Source: Zymoseptoria tritici IPO323
Taxonomy: Eukaryota > Ascomycota > Dothideomycetes > Mycosphaerellales > Mycosphaerellaceae
DNA: 64,000 nt
Assembly: GCF_000219625.1 (NCBI RefSeq)
Contig: NC_018216.1
Coordinates: forward strand, 1,550,001 to 1,614,000
Reading direction: 5' to 3'
This document shows, in pieces, positions 44,728 to 55,197 of the stretch. The position numbers were made by a program, and so were the translations under genes. The notes below the pieces were generated by a model that worked only from the letters and a program-made list of their open reading frames with translations, was not told where the DNA came from and ran no database searches. Numbering within the stretch: the first letter of the stretch is position 1; every line of letters begins with the position of its first letter.

Positions 44728-47700
44728 CCAGCAAGCTGTTCGTTCGAGCTGTTAAGGGCCCAGTGCGTCCGCATTAGGGTGTAGGTGGCATTCATACCGA
44801 TGTAAAACCAAGCTAGTACTAGCACGATCTTGTCTTTGCGATCCCAGGAGCGAATGCACTTAACACACTCGGACTAAATGCCTTCGATGCGCGCTTTAGT
44901 TATGTAGTTACCCTATATAAGGTGCAGTCGGTTGTAAAAGGTAGGATCGACAGGGCGTTGATTAGTATCGACCTCTTTAGTAGTCTCTTTAACAGTCTCT
45001 TCGGTGTGTGCCGGTGCTGGTGCTAGACGCTTGCTGGATAAAGCCTGTGTCTGCCGTGTTGTCGGCGGTGCTGCTGTCGGCGCTACTACTGTCGGCGGTA
45101 CTGCTGTCGGTAGTGCCGCTGTCGGTGGTGCCGCTGTCGATAGTGCTGAAGGCGGCACGCAGTCACAACATATAAGCTGCTTAGGCTTGGACACATCCTT
45201 TCCGGGGAAGAAACAGTCGCGAGGGGTGTTGTAACCGAGTAGTTTATTAGCGGTAGTATGCTTGCACCACTTCTATTCGACATCGATATCACGATTAGTC
45301 ATTTTCTCCTCGCACTATATGCACTCCCTATCCCCGAGCTTACCCTTAAATTAGGTCGCTCTTGGATAGCTACATGTCCTACAGTTGAAGTATAAAAGAT
45401 CCGAGCCGCTAGATAGACTGCCAGATGGACCGCTAGGTTGTTGCAAGCTCTGATTATCTAGCTGCTGTTGCGGAAGCTCGTTTTCTTTAAGCGGTATGCA
45501 GTCGTAGCACAAATTGCGGCGCTCTCTCGGCTAAGCCTCGTGCATGAATTTGGCACGGACTACCTCGTGTCCACGCTCGCACTATTTGAACTCGGTTGCT
45601 AGATCGTTGCTAACAGACCCGGTCTTATACTAAGTACAGAACGAAGAGCCCTCGGTTGTCTGAAACCTCTCCGGTCTCTATTTGTTATATTAGATGTAGG
45701 TAAAGAATAGAGGGTCGCAGTCGATGCACACGTCTCGGTCTCGTCCATTCTCCTATTAGAACTTGTTAAGCGTTGTGTCGTAACTAAGGTCGCACTACTT
45801 CTACTCCGTCCTCGGATCTTAGCTAACAGTGTCGTCGTCGCACTACTTGCAGAATAACTGGCTACCGGCACCCGCTACAACCTATCTTCGATCTCGCGGT
45901 ACATCGCATACGCCGCAGATAAAGTATGGCTTAATACTACCTTATTCGGTCTAAGTTAGACGCTACTGTTATAGCCGGTCCTGCTCGATAGCGGTCTAAG
46001 TTGGACGCTACTGTTAGTCGGTAGTCTACGCAGGAGCTTAAGTTGTAGGAGGATCAAACTCATCTTCTTTAAAACCCTAGTTTCGAATGTAGATGTCGCC
46101 GAGGACCAGGGTTATGCCTTAAATTAACGATTCATTATTTATGCTTAACGCCCTAGGCAGCACCTTTTGTGGACGAGGAGTTAGCTCGTAGATAGCTAGC
46201 TATAGGATGCGCTCGCTTAGTATGCCCTTGCGGAGGTTAAGCCTATGCTACAGCTGTTACGGGAATTAGAATCCTTCGAACACCTCCTTTAACTGCTCGC
46301 TAAGGCTAATGTTTAATGCCTGATCAGCGAAATGCAATGCAGTCTTTAGTTTGTGCTTGTTATAGAACATATTGCGGAAGATGCCTCGCGGATTTAGCGG
46401 CACCTCGGTACGGAGCATGTTAGTTGTCAGACCTCCCTCGGGGATCTTAAGGCACTCGGCGACATAGTTGCTAGTTATAGCGTTGTGCTCGGTGTCGGTG
46501 TCGTAGGTCTAGACAGCCCTCTTATTCTTCCTACGCACAATGTTGTCACAGTAGCCATAAGACTGCTTCGACCTCGCGAGGGCGACTACAGCCGCTATGT
46601 GCTCGACTGCGTTATCTTTAACTACCTTCTGGACCGTTCGATACCCTTCCGACAGACCGAGGCCAGCAAAGACATCGACAATACGACGCTTAACTCTAGA
46701 CGTGTACAGATACACACCTATCGTCTTTGCGAACTAGTCGGATCCTCGCAGGGCGATCGAGTAGGTAGCGATAGCAGTTATTACTATCAAACGCTTGCGC
46801 TCGCGCTACTAACTCTTCTAGCTAGTATAAAGCACATACTGTTCGGCCGTAAGCTTGTCTTGTGGGACTCGTCTGTTGGCTAGTAATCCGCGGATGAGCT
46901 TAGTCTATGTCGGTGCATACTCCTGAACTACACGCTCTATAGCCGACAGAGAATAGTTATCCTTTATAGAGTTCTTAGAGTCGTACTAGCCGAAGTAGGT
47001 CTTCTTTATTAGCCTCTTTAGCTCTCGCCGGATATCTCGACCACTTGTTAAGCGTTCGTCTAGAAGAACGTTCTAGATTTGGCCAAGACGGCGCTTGTAT
47101 GTCTTAGTGTTAGGCTTGCCAAACTAGCGCTAAATAAACGCAGGCGTCGTTATATACGTACGGCCGATAGTAGTTATAATCTCGCGAAACTTCTCGAGGG
47201 GCGTGCGCCTTGCTTAACGCTAGACTTCGTCGGTGTTGTCGTTGTTGTACTAGGGGCGCAACACTTCGAAGTTGTCCTTATCGTCCGACTTAGTGTCCGA
47301 GTCGGAGCTTTCGGACTCTAAGGATAATAATAATAACGAGGACTCCTACTTATCTCGTTGCTATTGCTGTCGACCCTACTACTGTCGACCCTGCTACTGT
47401 CGACCCTGCTACTACTGCTCTTCCTACTCCTCTTACTAGTCGCTTTATTGTTGTTGCAGCTTCTTACGAGCCTTGCGCCGCTAGTATCTAGACCTCGCTT
47501 CCTATATGTTCCCTATATCGGAGGGCAGATCCAGAGGATTACTTATTAAGCCCGCTATGCCCTACGTAATCGTCTGCTCTTTATCCTCGAATGTTAGATC
47601 GCCCGGGCCTAGGAGACCTACGCTTAATAGTAGTAAAGACAAGTCTGATATGCCGCCTATAAGAGCGTTCTCTTCTTGTTAGGTCGCTATGTTGCGCTCG

Positions 47701-47770
47701 TAGCCTAGCTTAGGCGTTGCGCAGTCGTTGTCGATAGTCGGATAGGTAGTGTCGGCAGACCTAACTTAGG
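44728..47770 (-). pseudogene. Cys-rich large ORF of the outer element, N-terminal part
   Basis: About 1,010 codons run in one frame from around 47.77 kb to the Ty3 insertion site, continuing at 23,512 for a total near 1,390. The N-terminal half is helical and charged; near 46.5 kb it reads GYRTVQKVVKDNAVEHIAAV, then GGLTTNMLRTEVPLNPRGIF, which faintly recalls DUF6589 proteins. From 45.9 to 45.1 kb it is rich in CxxC pairs (LFCKWCDDD, DVCIDCDPLFF, FNCRTCSYPR, ECIQ-like C.ECE pairs, ICCDCVPP), suggesting several zinc-binding modules. A 15-bp repeat at about 45,040-45,145 encodes an Ala-Pro-Thr linker. A tandem 15-bp repeat also lies near 47,360-47,415. In-frame stops are TAG/TAA. Role unknown; a transposition protein is inference. 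Confidence 0.55.
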
Positions 47771-47892
47771 TAAGTCGAAGTTAATAGTAAAATAATAGAA
47801 GAAATCGAACAAAACAAGACGCGAGGAGAGCGGGAGGGCGGGAGTTTGCTAAGCAAGAAACTCCTACTATATACAGAAACTTCTGTAGGTTA

Positions 47893-47935
47893 CTTGTTTC
47901 TGTTATTACGTCATTCGCGTAATAACAGAAACAAA
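47893..47935. repeat. 27-bp palindrome copy 5, upstream of the Cys-rich ORF
   Basis: Core 47901-47927 (TGTTATTACG...CGTAATAACA) is the most perfect copy and is extended by TTGTTTC/GAAACAA. It lies about 130 nt before the Cys-rich frame begins. Confidence 0.85.
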
Positions 47936-48441
47936 AATCCCAAGTAAATTGTTGGATTTAACTAAAACTAGCACACAACACGAACAAGACACGCTATAAA
48001 TACAATAAAGACAGTTCTAGAATCCTTAGATCTACGCGCATGCGACGGTGCAGATAAATCGAAAATCCGAGAGGTCGACCTCGCCGCCGCCGTACCCTAG
48101 CAGGCTACGCTAGTCGAACACGAAGGAACTCGACCTAATGCCCTATACTAATCCGCTTTATACGACCCTTACGACCCTCCTTGTTGTATCGGCATCTCGT
48201 AGCGATGTTGTCTTATTTTAGGTGTATCCTTACTAAAGCTAGCCAGGCTTAGTAAAGCCGAGTCGGCTTTGGATTCGAATTGTTTGACTACCTTCCTAAC
48301 GCTGCGCATTAATAATTTTAGTACCGTTAGCATCGCGATTGCACGCTCTATCACCTCCGTAAATAATATTACTATATGTACGTAGTGTAGTAGACTTGGT
48401 GTTCTGATAACTAGCATTTAACCGTTCTGTGCGAATTTTCT

Positions 48442-48735
48442 TCAGACCGGTAGGTGAAGCTTGAGGATCAGGCAAAAATAAGGCATCAACACGTGACGAG
48501 AGCGACATCCACCGGTCTGTAAACGGAGACAGCAGCCGGTGAGTCTCGCAGGGTAGGAGTTGGGAAGTAGGGAGTCGAGTCGACGAGGCCAGCGAGGATC
48601 ATCGATGTCGAAGAGCCAGAGTGGATATCGGAGGTTGAGGGATGCGAGTCTTTGCTCGCGCTGTTGTTTGGCGTGGATTGCTGCCATTGTGTTGACCAGA
48701 TTTGGGAGCTGTGTATGATGGTCTTGCTTGCTCAC
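48442..48735 (-). CDS. Hypothetical protein at the edge of the mobile block, possibly truncated
   Basis: From an ATG near 48,687 the frame reads MAAIHAKQQREQRLASLNLR, then YPLWLFDIDDPRWPRRLDSL and LLPNSYPARLTG, with codon use and composition typical of real coding sequence. The last 25 codons before the stop at 48,442 look non-coding and approach the point where element-like sequence starts. The gene may be the 5' part of one cut by the insertion. It has the same orientation as the hypothetical gene on the far side of the block (12,493-13,285). No family is recognised. Confidence 0.4.
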   Translation of the reverse strand: MSKQDHHTQLPNLVNTMAAIHAKQQREQRLASLNLRYPLWLFDIDDPRWPRRLDSLLPNSYPARLTGCCLRLQTGGCRSRHVLMPYFCLILKLHLPV

Positions 48736-49288
48736 GTTAAGCGAACGGAGATGGCTGTCTTACAAGCTGCCAATCGTTCGCATTGACACAAGTCAGGTCG
48801 AACGATATCTGCATTGCCAAATCGAAGGTCGAAACAAAAGTGTTCGAGGAAGCGGTGATAAGACTCATATAGAGTCATTTGAAGTGCAGTACATGACATC
48901 GGCGAGGGTCCAGACACTGAGCTCGAATCCTTCCAACGGCATGGCGGTGTCTCTTTCAACACCGTGATCCTAGCTTCGCTCAAGGCCTCAAGGCTACCTG
49001 TCCGTTGGCTGCGGTACGGATGTTCTCTGTCTTATCGCTGGCACTGTCAAATTATGTACGATCAATGTGTCGGTTGTTCCCAAACAGCCTGTGCTCAAAC
49101 AGACGGTGCTCAAGTATTGTATTGTCACAATGTCTGGTTACTTCATTGATATCGAGGGTCCTCACGGCCGAGACGAACCAAGAAGAGCTCTCTCTCCTCC
49201 GCCTCAGCACGCGTCCATCTCTCCTACTGTAGTACTCTATCCATCTACCACCAACCTCGAGGAAAGGCGCAGCACTTGCACCTCCCCA
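48736..49288. other. Intergenic, no supported gene
   Basis: Short frames only. This is the probable promoter of the 48.7-kb fragment and the 3' flank of SET9. Confidence 0.4.
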
Positions 49289-51690
49289 TCACATCGTCCT
49301 CCGACTCCTCCTCATCCGCCCACCTCTTCCTTTGACCATCCCCTCAGCCTCCATCTCCTCACTGCTCCTCCTCGCCTTCTCACTCTCCTCCCTCTCCTTC
49401 AACACCTCCACCAGCGTCTTTCTTCCCTTCCTCTCACTCCTCTCCTCCTCCGGATCAATAAACCGATGAATAGTCCGATGATCCAACACTCTCTCCTCGC
49501 GATCGTTCCTTCCATCTTTGTCCGTTTTCGGCCAGTAGTAGCCGTACAACTTCGAGTGACGTTCGCAGCGCGGGCACGCGATGCGGGTGAGGAAAGCTTC
49601 GGCTTGCACGAAGTGTTCGTCGCAATTGCGGCATTCGACCCAGCGGTGATAGGTCGTTGTGAGTAGGGCTTTGCAGAGAGTATAGTCGCCGGGAGTGCGG
49701 GGCTCGCCGCGACGCTCGCCATCGACGGTCGTTTCGGAGGAGGCGTCGTCGGTCGTGGGCTTTTCGATGGAGAGGACTGGATCGGTGGAGTTGGGATTAG
49801 AGCGAGGGGATTTGCGGCGGATTTGGGGCTTTTCGGGGGAGAGGAGCTCGGTTGCTTCGGCCTTGACTTGAGCGATGGTGGTGCTGCGCGTTGTGCGGGT
49901 AGAAGTGGGTTCTGCGGTTGCGGTGACGGTGATTTGGACCTGGGGTGAGTCGCAATCCATTTCGGGTTCAGCCGTGTACATATCGCAGATGTTTTGAGCG
50001 ATGGTTCCGGCAGAAAATGTTTCCACAGACGTGGCACTGGAAGCGGTGGACGTGTAGGAAGACGCGTCGGTGGCTCCAGAAGAGGACGGTGAGCTGATGT
50101 CTTCGTCATCGAGCGCGGGAAATTTCCGTGGACGACCTCGTCCTCGTTTCGTGCTGCCGCCCTCGTCCGGCGCAGGCGATACTGGCACGCTGTATGGATC
50201 TGACGAAGTCTCGTTCGCGTTGATGACATTCCGCAGACTCGTGAGATGCGGCTGCTTGTTGATCGCAGGGAGTTTTGACTTGCTCGAAGTCGACGTCCGT
50301 TCCATCTCATCACTCTCCTCATGGACTCTGCCTTTGCCCTTCGCGTTGTCGTTCAGAGGACCTCTGGCCAGCCCACTGTTGCCTTTGACCACCTTCCAGC
50401 CCTCAAGACCTCGTGATGGTGGTGCATTGTCGTTCTCACTCAGATCAAGACGTCTGACTGGAGCAGACGCTCGTCGGCTCTCCAAGGACTCGCCTCGTCT
50501 CTCCCGATCCTGTCGGTCAGCGACCATTCCCAGCAAGCGCAGAACTCTGTCAAGCGTCATTTCATTGTCGTCGCTCGCAAAATCATCCCGCGCAGCCGCT
50601 TTCTTGCCTTTCTTCGCCCTCTTTCCGCGGATCAACCCTTGCCGATTCCGCTCCATCTCAGCCTCCCTCTCCTCGAGCGTAGCCTCTCCCATCCGCGGCG
50701 CTTTTCGTGATGCATTATCATTATCGTCGTCCTCGCGTTTTCGCTTGCCAGCCGCGCTCGGCCCTGCTTTCCGTTTGCCCGGCGAGACCTTCTCGTCCTC
50801 CTCTTCTTCACTGCTGTCGTCGTCATCGTTATGCCGTAATATCGGACCTTTTGGATCCCATCCATTTCGTTGCAGTCTCTCACACGTCCCGCATAGACAT
50901 TCGCAATTGTCGTCGCCAAAATAGTCCTCGCCATAAGTAACCGTGATCTCCTCTCCCAGCGCAATCGCCTTGCAAGCCACAATGTGAAGTCCATGAGGAC
51001 CGGTGGTTGTCAGCTTCGCATTCGAGTCGCAGTCGTGGTTTGCAAAACGTGCAGGTCCGAGGAAGAGGGAAGGCCGCTTGCGCCGACTGGACATGACCAC
51101 GCTGAAATCATTTCGACTCGACAGATCCTTCTCCTCCTCCACCGTCATTTCCACCTGAATTCCGATGAGGTATTTGATCGACTCGCCCTTGCGTATGGGC
51201 TTGCGTGCGATGATCGCGGCTTCGGCGGTTGTGATGGTATATCGCGTGGTGGTGCCAACTTCGAACGGACAGTCTGACAGGTACATGTTGACATATTTCT
51301 TGAGATGACGCTGGAAGTGTTCCTTCTCATCCGTCGACTTCAAGCTCTTGAGGTACTTCGCAATGCCGGTCAACTGTAGCAGTTTCGCCTGTGCAGTGTT
51401 CGGATCCTTATTGATGATGACATGCTGCTGTATCGTCTTGCAAACGTCCTCTTCGAGCACGCCGCGGCAGGGATGGTAATTTGCTCGGAGTTTGCGGATC
51501 GTTGACCAGAAGTATACCTGGAGCGTTGAATGTTAGTCGGGAAGTGCGGTAAATGAATTAGAATGATGCTTGAACTTACGCGATCGACCAGCGCATCGGT
51601 GAGTATGTCGTCGTAGTCGGCGAGCTGAGTAAGAGTGAGGCCGCCCTTTTTCTTCAAGGCCTCGGCCAAATCTGCGGCTGGCGCAGGCAT
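49289..51690 (-). CDS. SET9: Histone H4 lysine-20 methyltransferase SET9 (Suv4-20 type)
   Basis: Two exons (51690-51580 and 51517-49289) joined in phase 0 across a 62-nt intron (GTAAGT...CTCCAG) give 779 aa starting MPAPAADLAEALKKKGGLTL. The N-terminal Suv4-20-specific helices run into VYFWSTIRKLRANYHPCRG. The SET domain follows: FARFANHDC-type motif as GPARFANHDCDSNAKL, the GEEITVTYGEDYFG core, and the post-SET Cys cluster DNCECLCGTCE. The long C-terminus is low complexity: an acidic run, an AT-hook-like KRGRGRPRKF (about residue 490), and Ser/Thr tracts. It contains a late Cys cluster (ECRNCDEHF, RIACPRCERH) seen in fungal SET9. The enzyme methylates H4K20 in chromatin. Its promoter is shared divergently with the uL14m gene. 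Confidence 0.93.
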
Positions 51691-52467
51691 TGTGTCGCGA
51701 GAGGAGGTGGGTGTATGGGTGTAAAGACTGGCTTGCGGCGGTCTTGAGGGAGACGACCAGCGCGCTGTATCGAACCGGATCTCTTCACTCAAATATCGCT
51801 CTCCTGATCCTCTCTCATGTCCTGTTGATCCGTCGTCTTGTAGAAGTGGAGGGGAGGAGTCCAAGGAAATGCCACGAGGCTGAACAATCGGCGTATTCTT
51901 CTCACGACCGCATTCCAGTCTGCTTGTCCTGTATTGGTTCGGGGGATTCGGCGGGACGTTCAAAGGTAGTGTCTGGTGAAGTGGTACATATCGGAACGTC
52001 GCAGCTTCGGGATGGTATAAGAGAGGAGGAAGAAAGAAGACAGAGTTCAGCAAACACGACGTGTGACTTTTGTCTAGAAGCGCGTGCGTGAAGGATGTGT
52101 ATGAATTATGTCTCGTATTGTGGAAGAAAGTGCACGACAATAGAAAGAGGGTGGACTCTCTCTCTGCCTCCTCCGCAAGACTCGACTCGACGCTCGACGC
52201 CAAATTCCCAGCCACTTCCGCGCTTGAACTCTCTCTAGTCTCGCGTCTCCGCGAACCCCAGTCAATTCCGATCCATGTCCGTTCCATTGCCGCATTCATC
52301 AGTCAGCAGAATTAAGCTTCCCGTCGGCAGTCCTTGAGGTGCATGTCCGAAGTTCATCTCGATGAATTGAATGTCCTATCCTTTGCTATACCTCACAATT
52401 CCACCTCGCTCCTCTTCCGCCGTATCACAGTGAAGGAGTCGACAACGGGCTCCTTCTTTCCCTCACG
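51691..52467. promoter_or_regulatory. Divergent intergenic region, SET9 / mitochondrial uL14
   Basis: 777 nt between outward-facing starts. It holds no supported gene; frames here are antisense or leader sequence. Confidence 0.4.
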
Positions 52468-53056
52468 ATGATCCAACTAAAGGTACCCTATCCACCTCAC
52501 TGCCCATTCCATCGACTGCGGCGCAAAAGTCCCACGATCCTCGAACCACATGCCTATACCTAAACATTATGCTGACTCCTCCCTCTCACACCAGACCATG
52601 GTCAACGTAATCGACAACTCCGGCGCCGCCATAGCCGAATGCGTCAAAGTCCTCAAAATGAAACGCCACGCACGAATCGGTACTTTTCCACCCTATCCCA
52701 CCACCTCTCTCCTCCACCACACCCACTAACCCCCCTTCCCCCTTCCAGGCGACAGAATAATAGTAGTCGTCCAAAAACAACGAAACTTCGGTCCCGAGTC
52801 CGGCGGCGGCGGCTCCGTCTCCGTCAGCGCCGCCAACAAAGTTCGCCGCGGCGACATCCGACACGCCGTCGTCGTGCGGACGAAGAAAAAGTACCAGCGA
52901 GCGGACGGAAGTGTCGTCGGGTTCGAGGATAATGCGTGCGTGTTGATTAACAAGGGAGGGGAACCGATTGGGTCGAGATTGAATGGGATTGTGGGCCAGG
53001 AGTTGAGGAATATGAGGTGGAGTAAGATTTTGAGTTTGGCGCCGATGCATTTGTGA
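52468..53056 (+). CDS. MRPL38: Mitochondrial ribosomal protein uL14m
   Basis: Three exons (52468-52482, 52595-52679, 52749-53056) give 135 aa. The first exon is only 15 nt (MIQLK). It is supported because MIQ...T.LNVIDNSGA is the conserved uL14 start and the join is phase 0 with a GCTGAC branch site. The body shows VIDNSGAAIAECVKVLKM, RIIVVVQKQRN, KVRRGDIRHAVVVRTKK, FEDNACVLINKGGEPIGSR and a C-terminal ILSLAPMHL, the bacterial-type L14 pattern typical of the mitochondrial protein rather than cytosolic L23. A Gly/Ser insert (ESGGGGSVSVSAAN) sits after the first strands. It binds rRNA at the subunit interface of the mitoribosome. Confidence 0.92.
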
Positions 53057-53446
53057 GAGGAGGATAGAGGGAGCATGAGGGGAATGGAGAGAGAAATGTG
53101 GATGGGAAGGTGGAGGAGGAATGAGGTGGAGGATGGACTTGTGATGGGACACCGCGTTGAAAGAGCAGAGTTGGACATCGAATTCGCGGAGGTCGGAGGA
53201 GGACCACTGGTCTCTGCTGAGTGGACAGTGCGGCATGGTTCAATGTACAAAACATGAATGAATTACGGCATAGCGACGGAGTTCACAAGAAGGACGACTC
53301 AAGACACAGCTCAATTCTGAACCTTTTCATTTTCTTCGTACTGCTAACGGCATTTCCTGGTTTGCCATTCAATACAACGTGCTTGAATCGCAGCAAGCAT
53401 CATACATTTCCTTCGTGAGACGCAAATACAGTGACAAGAGGAGACA
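53057..53446. other. 3' intergenic between convergent genes, nothing seen
   Basis: 390 nt separating the ends of the uL14m gene and the RPB9 extension. No repeats or genes are visible. Confidence 0.4.
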
Positions 53447-53791
53447 TCAGTACGGCGAGCTGTAAGTTCCCGGAATGGCCGAATCGGTTGAACCTTTCTT
53501 CGCCAGGACCTCACGTTCGTGCTCTCCCCAAGTCGCGCCGTCACCCATGTTCTCCTGAAATTGCTCAAGGCGCCGCTCCGGGATCTGCTTCGGAGTGAAC
53601 AGAGGTTGTCGACGTCGGCTGATCGTATTGCCATTCTGCGTATTGACCGTGAGACCCTTTTTGTTGGGCGAGCTTTTGTTGGGCGAGCTTTTGTTGGGCG
53701 AGCTCTCGCATGTTGCATTTTCGTTGTCGTCGTCTGGAACTTCGATGTCCTCTTCTTCTTGTGTTTCAATCGACTTTTCAAAGCGGCGGTT
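53447..53791 (-). other. Coding-like in-frame extension after the RPB9 stop codon
   Basis: Directly after the RPB9 TAG, the same frame stays open for 114 codons to TGA at 53,449-53,447. The translation looks coding: SIETQEEEDIEVPDDDNEN, a three-fold SSPNK repeat (15-bp DNA unit at about 53,660-53,705), KKGLTVNTQNGNTISRRRQP, LFTPKQIPERRLEQFQENMG and a final IPGTYSSPY. It has no ATG near its start. Options are stop readthrough, an exitron (donor GTATGC at 53,847 and acceptor AAGTAG at 53,792 would remove exactly 57 nt including the stop), or an exon of an overlapping transcript. Confidence 0.5.
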
Positions 53792-54774
53792 CTACTTCTT
53801 CTCGTCCAAGGTCGACCACACGTGCTTGCACTCGGGGTTGCAGCATACGTAGAAGAGGGCCTGGTTGAACGTTAGTGGAGAATATATGATGATTGCAATA
53901 TCCAACATACCATTCCAGTCTCGGCGGTGCGCTGTTGGCTCTGGAAGAACACGGCGTCGCGGCCACGGCACATTTTGCACATGATGTCGGAGTGGGGGAG
54001 CTGTTCAAGAACCCATCCGTCAGCACTTTATCGCTTTGACAGATCGCAAACCCAAAACAAACAAGCCAAAAGCACGCGTAGTCGAATGCAGTGTGAAGGA
54101 TTGTATGGGAAGTGCAGGGTATTTCCTCCTCTTGCCTCCCGCCTGCTATCTCGAGAACGTCGTCAATCTCGGACCCGAGCCTGACAACGCCCTCTCACGC
54201 TTCTCCGCGTCAATCCGCGCTTCTCGCTGCTCGCTCGTCGTGCCGGCGTCGGGATCATCCACTTCGAGTGCGATGCCGCCATCGTATGGCTCCTCGCATA
54301 TTCCGCAAAGAATCTCCTGCCCACACATGGTGCAAAAGTCCGGCACGACGTCGCGGGCTTCCATCTCTTGTTGCGAGGCGTGTTCTCTTTGTGATGGAGC
54401 ATCCTCCATGATTGAATCGATGAGCTCGCTGTTACCCACCGTTGGATCCTCCGCCACGTCCAAGACGTTGCCTGCGGTCTCTTGTACATCCTCCTTCAGT
54501 GAGTTGCGCCAGATGCAACTGGCGGTGGCGGGTTCGCTGAACTGGCACGTGCGGCAGGCGAACATAAGGGAGGAGTTGTCGCGATCTTCCTTCGGGTAGA
54601 GCATGTTGGAGCTGTGGTGTGAGGAATTGCGTCAGTCGTATTCGTCGAGGTGCTACACGATATGTGCATATGCGACGGAGCTCACCACTCGCGACAGAAG
54701 CGGAACGTGATCTTCTTCGAGTCTTCTGTCGTGTTCTCAGCCGTAGCCGAGTTGTTTGTCTCGTACTCGGCCAT
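53792..54774 (-). CDS. RPB9: RNA polymerase II subunit RPB9
   Basis: Four exons (54774-54686, 54611-54440, 54000-53911, 53860-53792) give 139 aa with all joins in phase. The N-terminal zinc ribbon is FRFCRECSNMLYPKEDRD and FACRTCQFSE; the linker contains KEDVQETAGNVLDV; the C-terminal ribbon is DIMCKMCRGRDAVFFQSQQR, then YVCCNPECKHVW, ending LDEKK. Rpb9 sits at the tip of the Pol II jaw and affects start-site choice, fidelity and TFIIS-dependent cleavage. Intron 2 is 439 nt, much longer than its neighbours, and stays open in frame for 98 codons. The usual C-terminal tail of Rpb9 after the last Cys pair is short, matching a stop here. The gene is divergent from ESS1. Confidence 0.88.
54010..54439 (-). 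other. Open, Cys-bearing sequence inside RPB9 intron 2
   Basis: If intron 2 is retained, the RPB9 frame continues to TAG at 54,146 with coding-like sequence, including VPDFCTMCGQEILCGICEEP (two CxxC pairs), YDGGIALEVDDPDAGTTSEQ and REARIDAEKRERALSGSG. The rest of the intron (54,145-54,010) is not coding. Confidence 0.45.
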
Positions 54775-55197
54775 GCTGGGTGGCGGGCGTGGTACAGAAC
54801 AATGTCTGGGATGTCGGTGTGAGGGAGAGAGAAAGAAGACGACGGACGTGGATTTGAAGGTGCATATCGAGCTGCAGAGTTGCGGGATCGCTCCGTCCGT
54901 GCCGTGCCCGCCGAAAGACTAAATGCGGATGTGAGAGTCGGGTGGCACGTGCAACTTTCGAGGCGGGGCTCCCGTCTTCTCCCTTGCAACTGAAGACTGT
55001 TCCTGAATCCTCGCAGAAATACAACGAACGGATTGACAAACATCCACCAAAGGACCACTGTACTACCGCAAATCTACAGCACGTTCCAAGTAAGCCCTGG
55101 GCAGCAATCTCACGATAGGAAGGTCCTCAATCCTGACCACTCACGATTGCAGAGTACGGTACCTTACCTTTCAAACGGAATTTCCCCAGATTTCATC
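54775..55197. promoter_or_regulatory. Divergent intergenic region, RPB9 / ESS1
   Basis: 423 nt between the two start codons. No distinct motif is assigned. Confidence 0.4.

Larger units (their letters stand above)
13311..48430. mobile_element. Composite block of nested transposable elements, about 35 kb
   Basis: Between about 13.31 and 48.43 kb the sequence changes character. TAG and CTA trinucleotides dominate, intact genes disappear, and tandem repeats, LTRs and decayed ORFs appear. Three layers can be separated: an outer host element (13.3-23.5 and 44.7-48.4 kb), a Ty3-type element inside it (23,513-44,727) and a chromovirus inside that (34,133-41,531). The exact outer ends are uncertain, because I find neither terminal inverted repeats nor a target duplication at either edge. 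Non-coding parts such as 13.3-15.3 and 47.93-48.43 kb hold only repeats and decayed sequence. Confidence 0.85.
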
